Below are positions 24,419-39,900 of a stretch of DNA of 64,000 nt, in pieces. A program made the position numbers and the translations under genes. Location of the stretch: NCBI GenBank assembly GCA_013365325.1, contig JABVXV010000001.1:496001-560000 (forward strand), given 5' to 3'. Position 1 is the stretch's first letter. Every line of letters begins with the position of its first letter. The notes beneath the pieces were generated by a model that ran no database searches, was not told the DNA's origin, and was given only the letters and a program-made list of their open reading frames with translations. Source of the DNA: Dipetalonema caudispina. Lineage: Eukaryota > Nematoda > Chromadorea > Rhabditida > Onchocercidae.

Positions 24419-26160
24419 TTTTGGCGGTTTTTTTCTCTTGGATTTCGTCTGTGCTGTTAAAGTTGCGAGTATGAAAGCTTGTTTTTATTTGTAAGAATCA
24501 CCTGGTTACTTAATTCATAAATGAAACCTGGTGGAATAATTTTACAGCGGAAGTTTATTCCATTATGTCTATATATGGCTGATATACATGCTTTTTCCCC
24601 ACTAAATGCTGTATCGAAGTTACGAGTAGTTTTTTTTTTGACAGTAATTCCTGTTTTCATCATAATTGTGCGGACAAAATTATTTTCAAATGAAGGACAA
24701 GTTTCATCCCTTCTTAAACCCTAAATACCCTTAGAAGGACCAGCAAGTGACATCGAAGTCAATGAATGAAATCATTAAAGTCGTCCACTTTTTTGTTCGA
24801 AGGTTTAACTTACGAGTGTGCCCATTTTCCAGTCAATTCGACGTGATATGTGGAATTGTGAGTACTTTGGTTGATCAAATTGTTCTGGTTTTCGCGTTTT
24901 TATGTCTTTAATTGCTCTTGTTATCACTAACAAAATTTAAGGAACGGAGGAAATCGAAGACCAGATTAAGATGTGGCAAGCTATTTCAGTTTTGTTATGT
25001 ATATGAGCACTGACTTTTTAAAGAATTGAAAACACAACCAGTACAGCCATGTTTCGTGCATACATGAATTGAAGTTATAAGAGAGGTATAACCAGACTGT
25101 AGCACAACCTAAACAGATTTCTTAGAAATCTTCCAAATTCCGGGTGTTCTTGTCAAATTTTAATTGGATTAAATTCTTTGATTCTTGAAGTATTCAGAAA
25201 ATGTAAAATCTAGCAGTTATTAAAGGATATAGCTTCTCAATCAGATTATATGCCTGCAAAGAATTGGAGACTCCGGGATCTTCCTAATGATTCATCTGTA
25301 GCTGTAGCGATTGAGAAGTGTGTGTAAATCATCGATGCTTAAACTGCAGAATGCAAAGAACCTCATCTATCAATCCGTCAAATTTTTATACATTTGAAAT
25401 CTCAAAGTTTCTTCCACACGGTATATTATTCCCAACAAGTGACACTAAGTCTATCACAAAGAAAAAGTAACATTGGAAGGAAATTACATTTTAAAAGAAA
25501 TATAACACTTTAAGAGAATTTGATAACATTTTAGGAACATATGTTCTAGAATGATACCTTAAAGTTAAAATCAGTAAAATCATATCTTTTACTGTCTAAA
25601 AGCGTTTGCGCTGTGCTACCGCCAGAATTGCTTTATACTTCAGAAATGATCCTCTGAAAGAGATTCCTATAAAGATCCGTCAGTGCTTAGTAAATATTTT
25701 CTCAATTGTGCAACGAACATACTGACGTGTCCGATCACATAACAAAGTATGTAACAAACGCTTATTAAAGCAACTACTAACAGACAGGGCAAACAGAAAT
25801 TCTCTCAAATTTCAACTTCATTCTTTAATTTTTTATGAAAACAGATTTTACAATTATGATAAGTATTCCAATAATTCTTAAGTTCCATGTAATTTCCGAA
25901 TTCTTTCAAAACTTTAAAGGAATGAAGAAGTTAACCGAAATTCAAAAAACTATAAATTTCATTGGCTAGAGATGATAGTATGTTAGGACCATCCAATCTC
26001 ATTGATTTGTTGCCTTACATCCTAGCGAAATGCTAATTTCTTCGCCGTTTAGTTATTTTTAGTCTATTACTACTGCAGCGTACGACTTTTCGTCTGATCT
26101 GAAGAATTTAAATGTGAAAAAATGAAGAAGATTAAAAACAGTTGAAGTGTACAAATGTGA
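24419..26160. other. Intergenic region between convergent Peter Pan and LIM genes
   Basis: No gene is supported. It should carry the 3' UTR of the Peter Pan gene. No canonical AATAAA was seen on plus shortly after the stop; an ATTAAA variant occurs around 24772. Confidence 0.6.
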
Positions 26161-26166
26161 TTTATT
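26161..26166 (-). promoter_or_regulatory. Polyadenylation signal of the LIM gene
   Basis: TTTATT on plus reads AATAAA on minus, 40 nt downstream of the stop codon at 26206-26208. The spacing fits a short nematode 3' UTR. Confidence 0.6.
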
Positions 26167-26205
26167 ACTGTAATCAAAAGAAAACAGTGTGTCGATTAGC
26201 ATCAA

Positions 26206-27921
26206 TCATGAATTAGCCGCCATCAACCTGGCTTTAGCACATTCCGGGCAAAGGATATCAGCAGCATCTGTTATGAAGCCTTTTCCGACTAGTGATGTTG
26301 AACACTGAGCACAGATAAAACAATCATTATGCCAGTGACGATCTTCGAATGAAATAAATTTGGCACCCCCAATTCCTAAATTAAAATTCAATTCGCAATT
26401 TATTACTGTTTCCAGTATTATTTATTCCTTCTATCTTATTGTTTTCTTCTATCTCTCCCTCATCTTCATCAACAGTTTTAAAAAAATTCAAGAAAACTTC
26501 AATCCTGTTATTCCCACTACTTCTAGGAATTTTCAATAATAAAATATACTGAATAAGTAATGTTTATATGAAAAAAATAGCTAAAGGTAAAAGTAAATAA
26601 GTGAATGGGAAGATATTTCAATCAAATATGAAATTGAAGGAATACAGAATACCTGTAATTGGTTTAACGCAAGCATTGCATCGTTTAGCGAACAATTCAC
26701 CGTAACAATTAGCACAGTACGGTTTTTCATCTTTGGATGTGAATCTTTGACCAGCTAACGATGTGTTACAATTTGTACAACAGAAACATTCCCGATGCCA
26801 TGGCTCATTTTTGTATGTTACACCACCGGTGCTTATTACCTAAAATTGTGACGTGATCATTTGATTGCCATCTGACATTCACTGCAACTATTATCATTTA
26901 TCAGTGGTAAAGGACAAAAACTTTTTCAACCTCTTCTAAATATTTAAAATTATTTCTATGTTATGCAAACATTGCTATTGCTAACTGATTTGATAGCATA
27001 AAATTTAAGCTAATAAAAGGATGCAAATAAGAAAGAGATTTGCTTACCTTTTTACATTTGCAACACCTTGTTGCGAATTTTTCCTCATAGCAAGATGCAC
27101 AGTAAACTTCATCATTTTTGGGTATGAAACTTTTAGTACCAATCGGTGTTTTGCACAGTGCACAGCAAAAACATTTATCATGCCATTGCTTACCTTTGTA
27201 TTCCATCTTTTTCATGCCTGTAAGAGAGAGAAAAGAGCATCTTGGCACCACCACAGTATCGTATTTTCAATACCCACCAGTGGTGATACTTCTTCGATAT
27301 GCCATCATATCATCACGTCTGTCAAGTCATTTTTGTAGTACTATCAGTATTGCTGTTAAGTTATCAGTGGAAGCCTAACAAAGGCACATTCTTAAATTTA
27401 AAAGATGTGAAACAGAAGACATACCAGCACGAAATATTTCACCACAACCATCACAACGTGTTGCGAATGCTTGGTCATAACAATTGGAACAGAAAATTCG
27501 ATCATTTTTACTACCAAATGGCTTATCAACGAGTGAGATTTTACACATATTACATAAGAAACAATCCTCGTGCCAATGTTTGTCTCTATATGACAAGTCC
27601 TGAATTTTATCATTATTATTACCATCATTAATACCTGTGACCTGTGTAACCTGTGAGTTACTAATTCTATCACAGCAATGAATGGCCCTCTCTCTCTCTC
27701 TGTGTAAAATTTCAAATCACCTTAGAATCGATGCCAATTGGTTTGGCGCATTCGTCACAGGTATTGGCGAAGATATCTTCATAGCATTTGATGCAATATG
27801 GATGCTCGTCTCGAAGAATGTACCGTTGACCGGTAAGAGTATTATCACATTGCCAACAGCAAAAATGATCGCTGTGCCAGTCCTTATTCATGGCCTTCGT
27901 ATATTCACCGGCAAATATTAA
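26206..27921 (-). other. lim-9: LIM domains 2-6 exon cluster
   Basis: Five closely spaced exons (introns of 121-277 bp, apart from one of 208 bp within that range) encode LIM2 to LIM6. Each LIM shows the spacing C-x2-C, then WH-x2-C-F-x-C, then the second zinc finger ending C-x2-C, for example [16 protein letters not shown] and [16 protein letters not shown]. This block resembles a complete FHL protein minus its first domain and is separated from the PET/LIM1 exons by a 7.9-kb intron. Confidence 0.95.
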
Positions 27922-30900
27922 CTGCAACAGAAATTCCATCTCACAATAAGTTAACTTACCAATGTAAGAACAACTGAATGATTAGATTAACAAATTTTAT
28001 TTTTGATGTAATAAGTGAGTATCGATATTGAGAACCGATATCGTACGTTTTGGTAACAACCGAAAGGTCCAAACCTCTCAGAATTTGAAACTCAAAAAGG
28101 TCTACTAGGAATTTGATTAAATAGTCAGATACCAAAAAAAAAATTGAAAACGCTACTGTAGTGCTATCAATTGTTCACACCACAAAATGATAAGGAAATG
28201 CATTTGACTTAAGAAAAACAAATTTCCGATTGGAATTCTAATCATTAGCAAAAAGTGTCATCTAATTGAATGAACTGATCAATACAAGAAAAAAAAAGTA
28301 GTAATCGATGAACCTAATTCAACATGACTTTTTTTGTCAGTAAAATTAAGTAAAACATTAAATCAAATGAAAAAAAAAAAGAAATCCTGGATAATGTAAG
28401 ATGAAGCGGAGAAAGATATTGAAATCAAGAAAGGATTTGAAAAAAATTTCCTTCCAGAAAGCTTCTTTGGAAGCCATAAAAATAAAAGAGGAAAAAAGCA
28501 GCAGCTGTTTGAAGTTTTAGATAGTAGCAGTAAGTTTAGGCAATAGCAAAAAGCAATTCCTTCAATCCATTTGATACTTGGCGACACTAAACAACAATAA
28601 TTTTTGTGTTTAATTTGAAAGGAAGAAAAAAGAACATCCTATGTAATCTCAAGGAAAAAAAGAAATGATAAGTATTATAACTTTACGAAATCATAATCAA
28701 ACTAATATTAACAAAAATGAAATATTTTCTATGATATATCAAAATCTCGATTATCTTATCTTATCGGACTCGATTCATTTATTTGTTAATTACATTTTAA
28801 ACATTACATCTTTTATTAAATATTGATAGAGGAAACTATCATTTACAGCAGAAGAATTCTGATCTAATAAAACGCTAAATTGCTCTAATCAATCTCAACT
28901 GAACAAAGTTCCTGAATTATCAAACATATTGTAATTGGTAAAAGGGTTAATTCTTCTGAAATCGGTGCATTTTTTGGGAAGAACCGAGAAATTTCTCTTC
29001 AGCCCGAACTATCCAGCTCTATTAATTAATTAATTCCTTCATACGTTTCTGAAAATAATTTAAAACGTAAACAATCTTACGGGGTTATGTCTGTTACATT
29101 TGCTATAGTACAAAATGTAAGACTATATATTTACAACGATCCATTCTAGGCTCATTTCAAAAAAGAAAGAATGCTAGACAGTTAAACACTTCGCCAAAAA
29201 ATTGTAATTTTTTAATGAAAATGAATAGAATGAGATATTTATTAGCCTAATTTGAACATTAAATTACTTCGAAAAAATTCGAAGAAAGAGATGAAAAAAA
29301 TGAGAGCCTTGAAGAAATAAAAGGAAGCGAAACTCAAATTCAGGCCCACAAAAGCAATGGCAAAGAATTGCTGAGACAAAAAAATGAACAGCGCAACAAG
29401 AGAATAATGCAAATGTCATCTGTCAATTGAACTGCAAAAAAAAAAAAAAAAAAAAATGAGTGGTAGAACAGGAACATTTACCTGGAATCCGAAGAAGTCA
29501 GTACTCACAGGTTAATATGCAAAACGGTAGAGAGTTGTGCGAATGGCGCTTATTTCATAGATGTGAAACATCAAAATTGAAAAAGACGAAATGGGAGAAA
29601 AAGAATGAACAGTCCTCGTTTCAAATGCTATCCATTTCTTGATTCATTTCGTAATCAAATTCATCACAAAAAATATCTTCCCAAAAAAATTATTCATCTA
29701 TTCCTAAGAAGACCCAAAAATAGTAAAACAATGTGGGAATAGTGGTATAGTAGAAGACGGTGAATGGGAAGACCGACTCTTAAAATCGTAGTTTAAATTT
29801 CGAACCTAACAAAAAAAAAAGTAATTCGGATGATCATAAGTTAATAGAAAGATAGCCAAATAAATCTGAGGAATGTTATCCGAAGCATGTGATTTGTTCA
29901 GTGAACAGTTGTTCCCATCACTGTTGATATTAATATGAATAATAATAAGTAATATTTTCACCAGAACTTCAGAAAAATGATTGACACATAATCACATCAA
30001 ATTTAATTTTTGAAATGAACTTCCTAGTGATAATGAATATATTCATAAGCTAATGATATCATATCACTTCCATGAGCTGCAATATCACTGGTCCTGCATT
30101 GTACACAGAAATTTTACTATCCTAAGCTTTTTCCATGAGCGTAAATGGCTCATTCTTTTTCGTTTGATAGCATATCATATCAGAACTTACGATTTAACCA
30201 TTTATGGTAACTTAGATGAGGAAGAGAAATATGGAATGTGATGGATTGTGATGATAACATTAAGGACCAAGAAAAGAACTGTAGAGAATTAATTCTTTCT
30301 GAGATTTTATTCGTATTTAGATATCAACCGGAATGTTATCATTTAGTCACTTGAAGGAAGTAATACGTTGCATTAAGAATAAAGGGATGAATTTGGGGAT
30401 TTTGCCACAGAAAACAGAAGGAAAAACGTATTTTACACTGGCACTTATTTGCTGGAGAAACTGATTTCTAATTACAATTTTAGGTAGAAAGTTTGAAATT
30501 ATCAATATAGATTACCAACCAGATTTCTTTCGCCGATTGACATAGTAACGATGGTTATAGCAGAATCTAAATTCAAGTGCTTCATATGAAGCCAAAGACT
30601 AATTCCTGTTGAAATTCAGGATAAGTTTTGGTCTATGATGACAGATGGTATATCCGTACGGATTAAAAGAATTCATTTGTTGAAGTGAAACTTGGCTGAA
30701 AGAGCAAGGGGTTACAGAAATGATGAATGAAAAGTAGAACAGAAGCAAAAGAAAAAAAAAGTAAAAGGAGAAAAAAGTTCCAAGAAAAAAATTACACCGA
30801 ACCTAAGTAATAAGCGGTAATCTTAGAACCTTAAAATAAAATAAAACCTATTTGTCATCGAAAAAAAAACCATGCAAAATAAGGGATAAATATATCCAAT

Positions 30901-33900
30901 CAAAAAGGAATATCTAGATAAAACATGCAATTATGCAGAATTGTTGAAGCAGAGAAGACTTGACTTAAAATTGTAAAACCTATTTTACTCAAAATAATGT
31001 TGAACTAAGTTCCTCAATTACTTCTGTTTTTTTTTTTTTTTTTTTTTTTTTCCTGATCAGTTCATTCAATTATGTTGGTTAGAATTGGTTTACATCACTT
31101 GTTACGATCAGAATTTCAGCCTTGTTAAAGGGGAAGAAAAAGTGAAGCAACAGGCAACGAAATATTGGTTTTACTTAATAATTAATAAGTAATTGATTTG
31201 CAAACTTTTCTCTTCAGGTATCACATACAATTTCTTTTTAAAAATAATTTCTCCAAAATTTCGAGATCATGAAAATTTCACTTAACTGAGTTACATAAGT
31301 TTAAAATTTTATAACTGGTGATATTACCTAACATGTGGTGTACTTTGAATCCTAAATGCTAGATGATGAAACAAAGGTAAGAATACAACTCTATCATTCA
31401 TTAGCCATAAAGTCACTGGGCTATTTAAGTGCAAATCATCGGTTCATAACAAGCCATGATTATGCAAGGATTATAAAAATCTTGTAAACAACAAAAACTG
31501 TATTTGCTCACCGATGTAACCTTTCGATTTAATCCATTTTTTTTTTTTTTGCGAAATTTTTCAAATAAATTTGAAAGAAAAAAAAAACAAAAAGCTTGAA
31601 ATAATCTTAGTTTGTAAAATTTTGCAAAAAAAGAAAGTACGAGAACTAACTGAACATTTGTTTGAAATTTTGTTGCATAGATAGAACGAATGAAAATAAT
31701 ATAGGAAGAAAATAGAAAAGGGTATGTGCTGCGGAAGGAAAAGATCCATCCATCCATCTATCTATCTATCTATCTATCCATCTAACCCAATCTTTCATTC
31801 TAAAAAAGCACTGCAACAAATATCATTCACCATCACCGCCAATTTATTTTGTGCTGGATGGAAAAGTGCGCCATTTCATTCTATCCGAGATACTTCCACT
31901 TTAATCATATTATCAACCATCAGTTCATTCCATACATTCCTTCTATCTTATCCCTTATTTTATTAATTTTAGCTTTCAAAAAAAGATCCGATAAAATGTG
32001 ACTGGAACGAATAAAGAAATAAAAAGGAAAAAGCATCGATGGACTATGCCATTCAGTAATTAATTCAATCAAATATTCTAAAATAATATTTCATCAGAAA
32101 TAAATCAACGTATCATTTCCGATGATTAAGTATTAAAAGAGGAAAAAAAATAAAATGATAAATTAGAATAGGAATAGAAGAATTTTTCGGTAAACAGAAA
32201 AGCGAATTCGTCGGATGGGTATGGTAGGATAGAAATCATAACGGTAAAAGAGCAAATGCTTCATTTTAAGCTAATCAGTTAGCCTTAGTTTAATAGATAG
32301 GAAGAAAAGAAGAGATGAATTAGTTACTTCGACATCCCACATCGAAAACAGTACTATTGAAGTGGGAGAATGGATGAATGAATGAATGAATGAATGAATG
32401 AATGAATGAATGAACGGATGGATGGTTGGATGGATAAATGGATGGATAAGAGGAGATCGCACACTTCCTACTTCCTGCAAGCTTCTCTTCCTACTTCTTG
32501 GCTTATATGCTTCTTATTTTTGTGTGGGCAATCTTTGAACATACTTTTGGTCCACTTCTCATCTTTCCCTGCACTTCTAAAATATATACGTATCCATACG
32601 TCTCATCTATCCAATCAATCACTATTTTAGTCAACATTCAATATCACGTAATTTAAATACATTTATACGTGACCAAAGATCACGTAGATTGTTTTCTCTT
32701 ATCAGTCCAAAATAGAAGGATTAAATTTCCATTTCATTTCTATGATTTTTTTCCTTGGAATTCTCTGCAAAAAAAAAATTGCAGAAAAAAGTATGTAATT
32801 TGGCTTCAATTAATTTACACAACTTGAACAATTTTTATTTTATTATGCTAATTAATTCAAAATTATTAATATATCATATTGATTCCCAATATCCTTATGT
32901 TTCATTCTCCTTATAAAACTTAAGCTTTTGCGACTTTTTTTTTGAATTTTTGAGACTGATTATTAATCATTTTGTTTCGAGTGTAGACAAATCCTCAAAT
33001 GCGTTCAAAGCTTAGTATCATTGATACTTGGAAGATTTAACACAACTGAATACTTAAACAAACGGAGAATCTTGATTTTACTACATTCCTTCCATGTTTT
33101 TGCCCCCAATAACAATATAATCCAAATTTTTAATTATTACTTATACATTTTGCAACAGTGTCGGACAAAATCATTCGCTTACTACTGTTGGCTTATTCCG
33201 GAAATTTTCGATATGGAATTAAAATCAAAGTTGAATTGGCTTGAGATATTTTAGATTACAACAGAGGTAATGAGCATGGGAAAGAATTATCTTGCAAATT
33301 AATAATTTATGAACCTTCTGCAGACCGATCAATTAACATAGTAACGCCAAGTTACCTTCGGAAGTGTAGAATGATTTAGAATAGAGTGATCTGGGAAGTT
33401 ATGAAGGATATAGTAGCTCCAGCATATACAAATATAAATTAGTAGTGAGTTCATTCAACTTCATTTCAATGTGTAATGGAAAAGCACATTTCTGTAATCC
33501 TTAAGTATATAGGAAGCTGCTAAGCTGACCCGCAAATAATTTAGTCGAATGTTGAGATGGGGACAGCTGTTACTTCGAAATTCAAATAAAACAAATGTTT
33601 ACCAAAAAAATTTCATACAGAGATAGTAGTTGTTAATAATTTTGCATTTTTAGTCTATTGCCAACAAACCATGAATAACAAATTTTGGGACATCCCCATT
33701 AAATCTTCAACTTTTATTCCAAAAATCCTATTGTTAATCATCATTAAACTCAATAGTATAGATCAAAAGTATAGATGAGGATGCTGGGCTCATTTAAAAA
33801 GATAATAAGGCCAAGATAAAGCTAATATATGATTACTTTATTGCAAGATTTCTTGAACTGCAAAGAGACTTCATTCTACAGATAATTTATCTCTAACATA

Positions 33901-36900
33901 AATAATAGAAAGGTGGGTACTAAAATTTCAATTGGCAAGCAGAATACAGAGATACTCAGGTAATGTCCGAAATGGACATTAGGAATCGCTGTCAAGATAC
34001 CATTGTGCACTATTTTCATAATTGATGACGCAAAGGACTAAATAGTAAAAAGGATCAGGACACTAGGCTTGTCAATCCAATTCCGGACAACTCGATCTTT
34101 TCAGGGAATAGGAAAGGAACATTACATCGCTAAGAGTTAGTCGTTTTCTATTTTTATGGAATATAGAAGTTATAAAAAAGTAAAAATCAAGAAGAAGTCT
34201 AAAAAACGAATTGAGGAAATGTTTTCCTTTCCTTAGAGAGCTAATCAAAAAAAATCTTAAACAAAATAGCAACTGATGTTATCAACGAATTTCGAGCCTC
34301 AAGAAATTTTATGAATGATGCAAATACTTTTGCAAAATGTTAATGTTAAAGATCCATTTGATTGCTATTTATTGGAATTGGATGACTTGATCTAATTTGT
34401 GATTTTTGTCGTGGAAAGTTAAAGATTGAAAATATTAAAATGAGAGAAATTGTGGGATAACGGGGGAGAATATGAATGGTTAACGACAAGAGGAAATTGA
34501 AGGGATGTTAAGAAAGAAGTTGAAAACAAAGATGAAGCCAAGATAAATCTGTCAAGCCAGTGCTTCTGGGTATTGCTATATAGGATAAATCAACCGAAAT
34601 GCTTGCTGGCCTAGAAAATCAGACAATTATAGCACAAGCATTCTAACATGAAAAACCTTAAAGGAAAAACTAAGCAATAGAAAATATAGGGTGATATGGT
34701 GAGAGGACAGAGTATGATTTCACTCTCCACAATAATTTCAAGCAAATGTACTACTATATCTATGCGTTTATCTGGAGGGATGATTATAACAGCATATCAG
34801 TGCACATAGCTGCAAATAAAAGTAATCAGGCCTATCCTAGGACCAATCACATCATTCAGCCAAGCAATTCTCTTTCCACTGTTCGCTTCCTGCTCAAAAT
34901 CAGCAATTACTTGGATTAACAACTAAACTCAAATTTTACTTCTACTCAGGCTCATTTCTGCAAATTACACTGCAAAACCTAAATGATGAAAAAGACATTT
35001 CTTTCCATATATTAATAAGCCTTTTCCACCATTTCATCAGGAAGAGGGCAAGAATTAGCACACTGATAAGGAATAAATGCGATCTAAATCAAAATCAATG
35101 TTATATGAAATTTCCAGTTAAATCAGTTCAAAAATCTAACCATAAAATAAACCCTGTCTTAAAGTTAATTAATTAGGCGACCAAAATGCATTATGAGATA
35201 TGAACAGGCCCGAAAATGAAAAGTTGAGGAAAAAGGGATCGAGTTTAGAATTGAAGCAATGTTGTCTTGTAGGATATTTGACGGGGCGGTACTTTCTCAG
35301 ATATTATCACATTATCTCAACATTTATTCCATCGCCATACCTTTTTCCCATATTATTCAATTTTTCATACTTCCTGAATAAAAGACCAGAAAATTTGATT
35401 TTCCCTACTGTAAAAATTGTTAGAAGTAGAAATATACAAAACAAGAAATTGCGTAAAAGATTTAAAATCTTTAAATTTTTATCGTACAACGAACAAAGCT
35501 TATTTATTTTCAGCATACTGCAATTATTGTTAATTTTTGACAGATTTTTATTATTCACAAATGTTCAGTCATCTAAAATAAACTTTGTACATCCATTTTT
35601 CTTTCTACATTTCAAAATTCTTAAACTTCAACTGTCGAGCAGTTCTATCAGCCGAGGATTTCTACATTTCAAAATTCTTAAATCCCACGTGAACCTAACT
35701 CATCAACTTCAATTACAAGAATTTTTGATTTCTAATTGTTGAAAGCGATACTAATGTAATTTCGAAAGTCTAAAATTAATGAATTAGGAAAGATACCTCA
35801 TCACACGCATTACACCTCGGTTTATGAAGCTCAGCGTAATGTCGTTCACAGTAGATAATACCGTCTTTAACGCAATACGTCAAATCGATCAAAAGCTGAA
35901 ATTATGCAAATAATATATGGAAAAAAAAGGTTGATTAGAAGTATGATTTTTTTTAAATCTGTATACATTAAGAGATTTTAGAGAGCAAAATTTGTTTTCA
36001 GTTAGAAAATCTTTCTTATTCATTATCTTGTCTCTTTTTCCAAATCACGGACTTAGTATAGTATGCAATCTAGATCTAGACTGCTTCTGATCAACATTCA
36101 CAATGCAGCTATCTTTTACAAGATTGATTGACGGGTAGTAAAGATAAGATAAATATCAAGAAAATATTTGAATTATGATACGAAAGATCTCAATACCTGC
36201 TCACACGTAGCACACGTGAAGCAAGCCGGATGCCAACCGTTGCTTTCACCTAATTTTGGTGCTATTACAGCCATTTCGTTCTTTTCCAATACCCCACGGC
36301 ATTTCTTACACTCCTGTATTCCACACAATTTTAAATTTAAACATTTTTATCGATTCCCTGTAAACTTATAAGAAAAACAAAAAAGTAAGTAAATATATTT
36401 AATCTACGACATGGGCCTTAATTGATGAATTTCAGAACTTTCGTAATTTATTTATTCTTGAATTCAAAGATAATGAATCGGACAAAGTAAGGAAAGCTGA
36501 GATTAAAATTTTATGAAACGAGAAGTGATAAGAACAAGAATCGATTACGGGGTTCATGAAAACTAGTTCGTTCTCTGACGTGGAGATAGGAGCGCATATT
36601 TGACCGATGTGCGGTAAAACGGAGTTTTAAAAGTTCACTAGGGCATCTCTTCTTCTATCATTCCTTATTGACATGAAGATTGCATAACACTTTCTTAAGT
36701 TCTAACTATTATTTGCATTTGCGTTTGAACATTTGCGCACTACTTCCATTAATCTTTTTACACTCTTTTGAAGGTTAAAAACTACTACTTTTGATTTCAA
36801 TTTCTGATATTGCTCAACAAACAAAGCATCAAAGAAAAAATGAGAAAATTGAGCAACTATTAGCCTTATTTAACGCGCAAAATATTTTTGCATTCTCAAA

Positions 36901-39900
36901 TTTTTGCATATTAATAATTCAATCATAAAAATAATAAGGAAAGGACCATCTGTTTTGGAATGACTGGACAGACGAAACCAATGTCCAGGGCAATTTCATT
37001 TCGTGCATTGATAAATTCCTCATAAAGTTTCCTTTCAACATTATTTGAAAGATGCTTACAATATGCCAACGATAGATCCTGTCGCGGCAACTGAAACAAT
37101 AAAATAACTTATGAGTGAAACTTATCCACATTGGTGGTAATTATTTGAGATATATACATTTCAAATATTTATAAGTATAAGTACTAAATCAAACGATGAT
37201 CAAGGATTCACAAAATCAAACAAAAGCAAATATAATTAACCTGCAACATAAGCTGTTTTTCGCGAAATTTCTCACCATTACTATTGACCCGCGGTACCAC
37301 ATGATTTGGTAGTTGTGCCATATATTCTTCCACCTCAAATAATAAAAAGATGAAAGCGTAACCCTTTTCGCTTCCCATTTTGCAATTCATGACCTTCATA
37401 AACTCTGTAGAGCATCTGTACAATTAACATTTTCAGGAATAAAATAAAATTCTGAAGGATGAAAGGAAATTTCACCTTAAGACGAGTAAGTCCTGGTGGT
37501 ACCCATGAATAACCATGACTTATAGAACCGGGAGCATCAGTACGACCAGCAGTTTGTGCTACTGCGATTGATGACATTTCTTCTGAAATTATAGCACAAC
37601 TAATTGCAGAAGTGATATCAAATTGTCATTGGATAAAGTGTTTGAAGCAAATGAAGATGTATAAAATCATTCGATTTATCATACAATCACAATGATAAAA
37701 TGAATTGCTGATAACAGACGGATTAGGGTCATCAAATAAATCAGAATAATATTTATAGACAGTAAATTAAATAGCTTTCATTTGCTTCTCTAGCACTAGC
37801 ATACAATGGTAGTATAAAATCGGTATGTTTTAAATTAAATTAAGATAGCTTAACGATAAATTAACCATTGAAATATGTATGTATATTGACCTAATCACAT
37901 ATGACCACTAAGTTCTAAGCTCTTTAGTCTGATAATTCACAATTCTCTTGACCTGCAAACTGTAAGCCCTTTTTGATAATTATTAGAATTTAGAAAAATT
38001 GAAAAATTTTATTATTTATGCGATTCTACAAAATTTCTTCTTTCCTTTGTTTGTTTTCAGACAATTGTTTCCTACTTCATAATGATAAAGAAAGACATAA
38101 AATGATGACAAAATTTAGCATTCAAAAAGTACACACACACATGAATTTCTAAGGCTTTTTTGGAAGAAAAAAAATTATCATACGTGGTAGCGAAACTCCA
38201 ATACGATTAGAAGCACTGAGGTTACGATTACGTGAAGTTGCTTCGTGATCAGTACGATCGCACTTGCAATGAACGCAAACCTTCCTGGAACAGATGTTAG
38301 TGTTCGTTTTTCTACTACGTTTCAGAAGGGAAAATATAGGTGAGAGTGAATTAATTGCTCACGCCCTCGGATCCGCTAAGACGGTAGTAGGGAAGTAGAT
38401 CTTTGAGGATTCATCATGATATCGGGTTTTTTACCTCCTCAAAAAAGAGATTTTTCATAAATTTAAAAGCAATATTACTTGGGAATTCAATCTTAATCTA
38501 GGCAAAAATAAATTACACAGAAAATGGAAGTGGCCGAAAAACTGGAACTTTGAAGTTCGTGAAAATTGATACCACTTAGAAGAGTTAATTTAAGAATTAT
38601 TTCATCCAAAAATTTTGAAAATTTGTTTTTGTAGATTGCTGCTTTCAAATAATAAAAAATTTTAGTTTTATTTAATCAATGCTTTCAGGAAATGATTGGA
38701 GCAAAAAGTATTTGCAATATTTCTAATATTTCTACAGGCAATTATAAAATCTAAAATTTATCCTTTCTCATTCTTTTGTCATAACTAATTTTTTTAAAAT
38801 CTTTTTTAGTCACAAAAACGGAAGAAGAGGGGCAGCAAATGAGTCTTATCAATTTTAGAGGTTCTTCAAAATGATAGCACCGTTACATTCTACGTTTCAC
38901 CTTTACTTTGATTTCAAAAAAAAAAAAAAAACGAAAAAAATTCTAAAAAATCTTGCAGCTGTTTTCCCTTATCCGAGTCATAAAATTTTATTCACCACAA
39001 AATTTTCAAAAAAAAGAGAAAGAAAAAAGATTGAGAAATCTGAGTGGAAGCAATTTTAGCAATGCCTGCAGAATCAATGAACCATTGTGAATACAAAATA
39101 GTATGCTTAGGAGTGGACAAAAAACCATTTTACTAAATTTATTACCACTATGAGAAACAAAATGTATTTGTTACGCAAATGTTGACTTCGGAGTGTGATA
39201 CAACTGATCTGCCTACTTGTTAATATGTTAAATTTAAAATGCCCATTTCGCTGAATGATCGTCTAAAATATTCTCTCAATGGAATGCATAAGTTTCGAAT
39301 TTAGGGAATTGTTTATAAGTGACTTTTTCTAAATGCAAAAATTAGAGGTCTTTGAGAGATTCCTGATCTGTTTCTAAAACAGCCGAAATCAAGAAAACAA
39401 ATCCGGAGGCTTCAAAGTTGGAAGATAAATATGTAAGCCAATCGAATTTCAGGAAAACATATTTGGACTTGAAATTGATCTACACATCAACTTCTATATA
39501 AGTAGCGGTATAAGCTTTACATTAACCCTGAAATTTAACTTCGAGCTCTAAAGATTTGGAAGAAGACAACAATATAATAACTAAAAAACTTTTAATTATG
39601 TATTTTCCAGTATAATTTGTTTATCTCATATTCAATTACTTGAAAACCCAAAAAGCAGACACTATAAATCTAAACTCCCTCATTTCATTCAAAAAAATTA
39701 ATACAAAATAAGCGTTCGGGAAGATTTTCTTCTGAAATTCTTAGCAAGAAAACAAATTAATTTATTAATATATATGGGAAATCGCAATAAAATTGGAAAA
39801 CTTTTGGACATAACGATGAAATTATCCTGAATCGAGCTGCAATCGACAAATCTTAAAGCACAGAATCCTCTATAAATGGTCTCTTGCGGCATTTTTTTGA

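Larger units (their letters stand above)
27922..35796 (-). other. 7.9-kb intron between LIM1 and LIM2 exons
   Basis: No coding exon is recognised. It is AT-rich with homopolymers (poly-T 31027-31051, poly-A near 29435-29455) and tetranucleotide repeats (31745-31783, 32371-32450). It could hold an alternative promoter for a LIM-only isoform, but nothing in the sequence proves it. Confidence 0.6.

Noticed and set aside
27299..27631. Plus-strand His/Tyr-rich frames across the LIM exons
   Set aside because: Antisense shadows of LIM domain exons with conserved Cys and His codons on the minus strand.
35200..35742. 180-codon plus-strand open frame, the second longest in the window
   Set aside because: Very rich in Phe/Leu/Ile/Ser as expected of AT-rich non-coding DNA, contains a direct repeat, has no recognisable domain and lies antisense in the LIM-gene intron.
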